A stretch of 64,000 nucleotides of DNA from Bombus terrestris (Eukaryota; Arthropoda; Insecta; Hymenoptera; Apidae): the NCBI RefSeq assembly GCF_910591885.1, contig NC_063275.1, positions 21,068,501 to 21,132,500 of the forward strand. The letters are read 5' to 3'. Position 1 is the first letter of the stretch, and each line of letters starts with the position of its first letter. The notes beneath the pieces were generated by a model, which was not told the origin of the DNA, made no database searches, and saw only the letters and a list, made by a program, of their open reading frames with translations. This document shows, piece after piece, positions 61,820-64,000 of this stretch. The position numbers and the translations under genes are program-made.

Positions 61820-62098
61820 CACCGCTGGCCATAAGTATGAAGAGACTTACTCGCTATATCCATTGGAGAACCGAAACAAAATTTATTTTTTATTTAGTAT
61901 ACTTGATGCTATAAGGCACACATAATGTAAATAAAATAGCTAGGAATTTATGTACATTTATAACAAGATATCTAGAAATTTATAGTAATAAGATACTTAG
62001 CTTTATAACAAGATATCTGGGAAATAAAAGCGATAAAAAGTATTCAATTTGTATTAAATATCAGGAGGTGTTCTAATATGTACTTATAGCCAGCAGTG
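61820..62098. mobile_element. Tc1-type miniature element (MITE), about 279 bp
   Basis: The left end after TA (61818-61819) reads CACCGCTGGCCATAAGTATG. The right end, on the minus strand after TA (62100-62099), reads CACTGCTGGCTATAAGTACA. The inverted repeats match at about 16 of the first 18-20 positions, and TA flanks both. CAC(T/C)GCTGGCCATAAGTA-type termini are characteristic of insect Tc1-like elements. The interior (with ACAAGATATCTAGAAATTTA and a partial repeat of it, ACAAGATATCTGGGAAAT) is non-coding. Confidence 0.82.
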
Positions 62099-62403
62099 TA
62101 ATATTCATAATAGGTTTTTACACCACGTTCGAATATATTTGTGATCTACCTGAATTGCTATATACATATATCCCTACACCGTGCCACAACATCCTCAATA
62201 ATTTCTTCCAACTATTAACCAACCTCCTCTCCATTTACCCCCACATCGAACCCAATTAAACCAAGCTGAACCTCGATGTGAGCGTCGCTTAATCCGAGAC
62301 GGGCGCAAATCATCGGGATCGCAGTCGGTGCAGGCAATATCCACTTTGTAATCCGTGCACAGGCCGGCCGTACTGTGCACGGATGCACGAGGAATCGCAG
62401 GTA

Positions 62404-62442
62404 GATGCACACCGGCAGCCCGGATTCCTAGGTGTGCGCATC
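62404..62442. repeat. Inverted repeat, 10-12 bp stem
   Basis: GATGCACACC and GGTGTGCGCATC can pair with a two-base bulge across a 17-nt spacer. The loop and GC-rich stem do not match a known microRNA that I recognise. Confidence 0.55.
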
Positions 62443-62565
62443 TCCACGGTGCGCTCATGCTGCACATGCAACACGAGACTATCTGATTCCACGGCGGAAG
62501 TCCTGTTCTTGCTCAATAACCTAGGCGATCCGCGGAGAATAATAATTGTTCCAGAGGGGTCCTGG

Positions 62566-62636
62566 TCTCTCTCTCTCTCTCTCTCTCTTTTTCTCTATCT
62601 CTATCTCTATCTATCTAGCTATTTATCTTTCTCTCC
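62566..62636. repeat. (TC)n / (CTAT)n microsatellite
   Basis: TCTCTCTCTCTC grades into TTTCTCTATCTC and CTATCTATC units. It generates Ser/Leu repeats in the plus-strand frame that crosses it. Confidence 0.93.
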
Positions 62637-62930
62637 GTGTGTAGAAATACAGCAGGTGGAAAATGCTGGTCGCGGCAACTCGTCTCTGGATTTGTGGCCA
62701 TCGTCGTCGTCGCTCTTGTTGTTTGCCGGATACGAAATGAAATTCCTTGATATTTGCGCGCGATGGGGTTGCTGGCGATTTACCCGGGGAAAATTCAAAT
62801 CGGTTTTGTTACGATGAACGCGGAATACGTGAAACGAATCCGACGATCCTTATCACGGACGCGGGAATTATCATAATTGTAATTGACGTCGAGTCGGTGA
62901 ACGGCATTCGATTCTTTGTAGTTTAATCAG

Positions 62931-63416
62931 AGACTAAGGGGAACCACGCCAGGTCTTTTAATAATTTTGCTTTATTGACCAGAAACAGAGGAGGTTTAAT
63001 GAATTGCTCGAGATGCTCGTGTAGCAGTGCATTCCTCTGATATAAAATAAACTACATCGTATTTTAATTTCATTAAAATCCTTGTCACCGATCGTCGAAA
63101 CTGATAAACTTAATATGAAACGATCTAGTAATTAATATACAATTTTATGTTACAAAGTTGTCTGTAGATTTTGCAGATAAACCTGTGCTTTTTATCTTCT
63201 CGAAAATTTTCAAGATATGACTCGTGGTACTAATTGCAACTTTATAAATAGTAAAATATTACATGCTTTAATAACTGTACCTTTGGCTTTGCCAATTTAC
63301 CAGGTAGTTTTATGAGATTTACACCCTTGGACAGATAATCTTCGTTCCGATTATGTCATATTAAAATTCACCTGTTTAATCGGAATGTGACATTAACATC
63401 AGAAACTCAACAAAGA
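62931..63416. other. AT-rich stretch
   Basis: No gene is visible. If the two candidate exons to the right are real, this would be the 3' UTR or downstream flank. Confidence 0.4.
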
Positions 63417-63559
63417 TCAACTTGTCGTGTCTTCCTTCTGTAATCTTCGTATGCAAAGCATCTTATAATCCATTACAAGATCTGTAATTAAGCTTGCAAA
63501 AAAAGTCAAAGGCAATTCGGTTTTATCTTCGATTGCACATCTCTTTCGTGGAATTTGAA
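63417..63559 (-). CDS. Candidate 3' exon of the right-edge gene
   Basis: Not recognised. On the minus strand, an acceptor-like GAATCTACTTTCAG is followed by 47 codons ending in TGA, with FASLITDLVMDYKMLCIRRL and an acidic/polar end (QKEDTTS). It lies on the same strand as, and about 200 bases downstream of, the candidate exon at 63767-63993. A phase-1 donor is needed to keep this frame. The CAG|GTATTG donor at 63767 gives phase 2 and would lead to an early stop, whereas a weaker CCT|GTAATA site would fit. The link is therefore only tentative. Confidence 0.22.
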
Positions 63560-63766
63560 CTGAAAGTAGATTCTCATGTTCGATGTAATGTTTCTCGTGA
63601 TTCATTTAATCGGAAAAATGACAGATAGTCACAACGCCTTCCGATGGTTCATAATTTTTGGAAACCGATTCGTAACAGCTCCAGATGGATGGCCGATAAT
63701 CGAAATGGGATAATAAATATCTTTCAAATTATCCGATCGGTCGCAGGTGTATTACAGGTGCAATAC

Positions 63767-63993
63767 CTGTCGCCAGGAATGACCATGCATATGGGGCAGG
63801 TGATCTTCTCGAAGAAAAGTTCCCTCAGTGATCTAGAATCGATCTTGATGAGTTCTTCACGGGCTAATGCATCGATAACGAGCACCGACGCCTTAAATTT
63901 CGTTGTAGTCGTCGTTTCGACTTCGATTATCCAATCGTCATCTCCCTCTTCCTCTTTAACACCCTTTGAGTCCGTAAGGATTCTCACGATTAG
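63767..63993 (-). CDS. Candidate internal coding exon, unrecognised protein
   Basis: Best coding candidate in the window, but I do not recognise the family. On the minus strand an acceptor-like TAG (63996-63994) is followed by a 75-codon frame. It starts with a strand-like LIVRILTDSKGV, then an acidic segment (EEEGDDDWIIEVET), then a helical basic/hydrophobic segment (LAREELIKIDSRSLRELFFE), and ends with ITCPICMVIPGD. CPIC is a CxxC knuckle such as occurs in zinc-binding domains, and another CxC lies beyond the putative donor CAG|GTATTG. In the same frame the sequence stays open to a TGA at 63726-63724. Upstream exons would lie beyond the right edge. Confidence 0.42.
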
Positions 63994-64000
63994 CTACGCA

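Larger units (their letters stand above)
62101..62930. other. GC island with hairpin, no confident gene
   Basis: GC-rich at 62230-62530. Three minus-strand frames and one plus-strand frame overlap here. The minus-strand frame ending at 62195 includes GLCTDYKVDIACTDCDPDD, which looks protein-like, but two other frames of the same strand are also open, so none is supported. A hairpin lies at 62404-62442 and a TC/CTAT microsatellite at 62566-62636. Confidence 0.4.

Noticed and set aside
62383..62817. 144-codon plus-strand frame
   Set aside because: Its middle is a Ser/Leu repeat from the TC microsatellite, and the rest overlaps three open minus-strand frames.
1..64000. tRNA, rRNA, CRISPR arrays and known microRNAs
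   Set aside because: I looked for T-loop boxes, direct repeat-spacer patterns and mature sequences of common insect microRNAs and saw none. A covariance-model scan would be needed to be certain.

Overview
This looks like a gene-poor stretch of an insect nuclear genome, most likely a hymenopteran and plausibly a bee. The grounds are an AT-rich background (dozens of AT-rich blocks, roughly 70-75% AT by eye), CpG-rich GC islands of 0.3-1 kb recurring about every 1.5-3 kb, many simple repeats, and short relics of Tc1/mariner-type DNA transposons. I recognise no known protein family, tRNA, rRNA or named microRNA. The many open frames in the GC islands are mostly chance: they overlap on both strands, are compositionally biased, and often lack an ATG.

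Layout. Positions 593-3755 hold a striking low-complexity complex: a 1.4 kb array of 8-10 bp AATTTGAA-like units, 12-bp TCTATTTTTGTT-type arrays, and three copies of a short unique tail. Between the first two tails lies about 1 kb of non-repetitive sequence, which may be the body of a degenerate mobile element. From 3.8 to 41 kb, AT-rich DNA alternates with GC islands (notably 5.4-5.9, 6.65-7.25, 8.5-10.5, 15.0-15.65, 17.6-18.4, 19.0-19.6, 20.4-21.1, 21.95-22.9, 26.3-26.8, 27.5-28.3, 29.0-29.7, 30.2-30.9, 34.0-34.6 and 39.65-40.15 kb). There is a probable Tc1-type miniature element at 15.7-16.0 kb and a three-copy dispersed repeat at 10.6, 11.9 and 16.9 kb. A mariner-type miniature element sits at 41.24-41.46 kb and a Tc1-type one at 61.82-62.10 kb. 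A one-ended Tc1-like fragment ends at 59.19 kb. From 44 to 55 kb the window is mostly AT-rich, with an island at 47.4-47.6 kb.

Possible genes. The best exon candidate is on the minus strand at the right edge (63767-63993): a frame with acidic and helical character and a CxxC motif, bounded by an acceptor AG and a CAG|GTATTG donor, with a possible downstream exon at 63417-63559. Weaker minus-strand candidates are at 31.3-33.0, 36.85-37.09 and 47.39-47.61 kb. Weaker plus-strand candidates are at 26.5, 55.3 and 60.2 kb. None can be assigned a function from sequence alone. The window therefore reads as a large intron or intergenic regulatory region rather than a gene cluster, and I find no convincing evidence of a novel multi-gene system.
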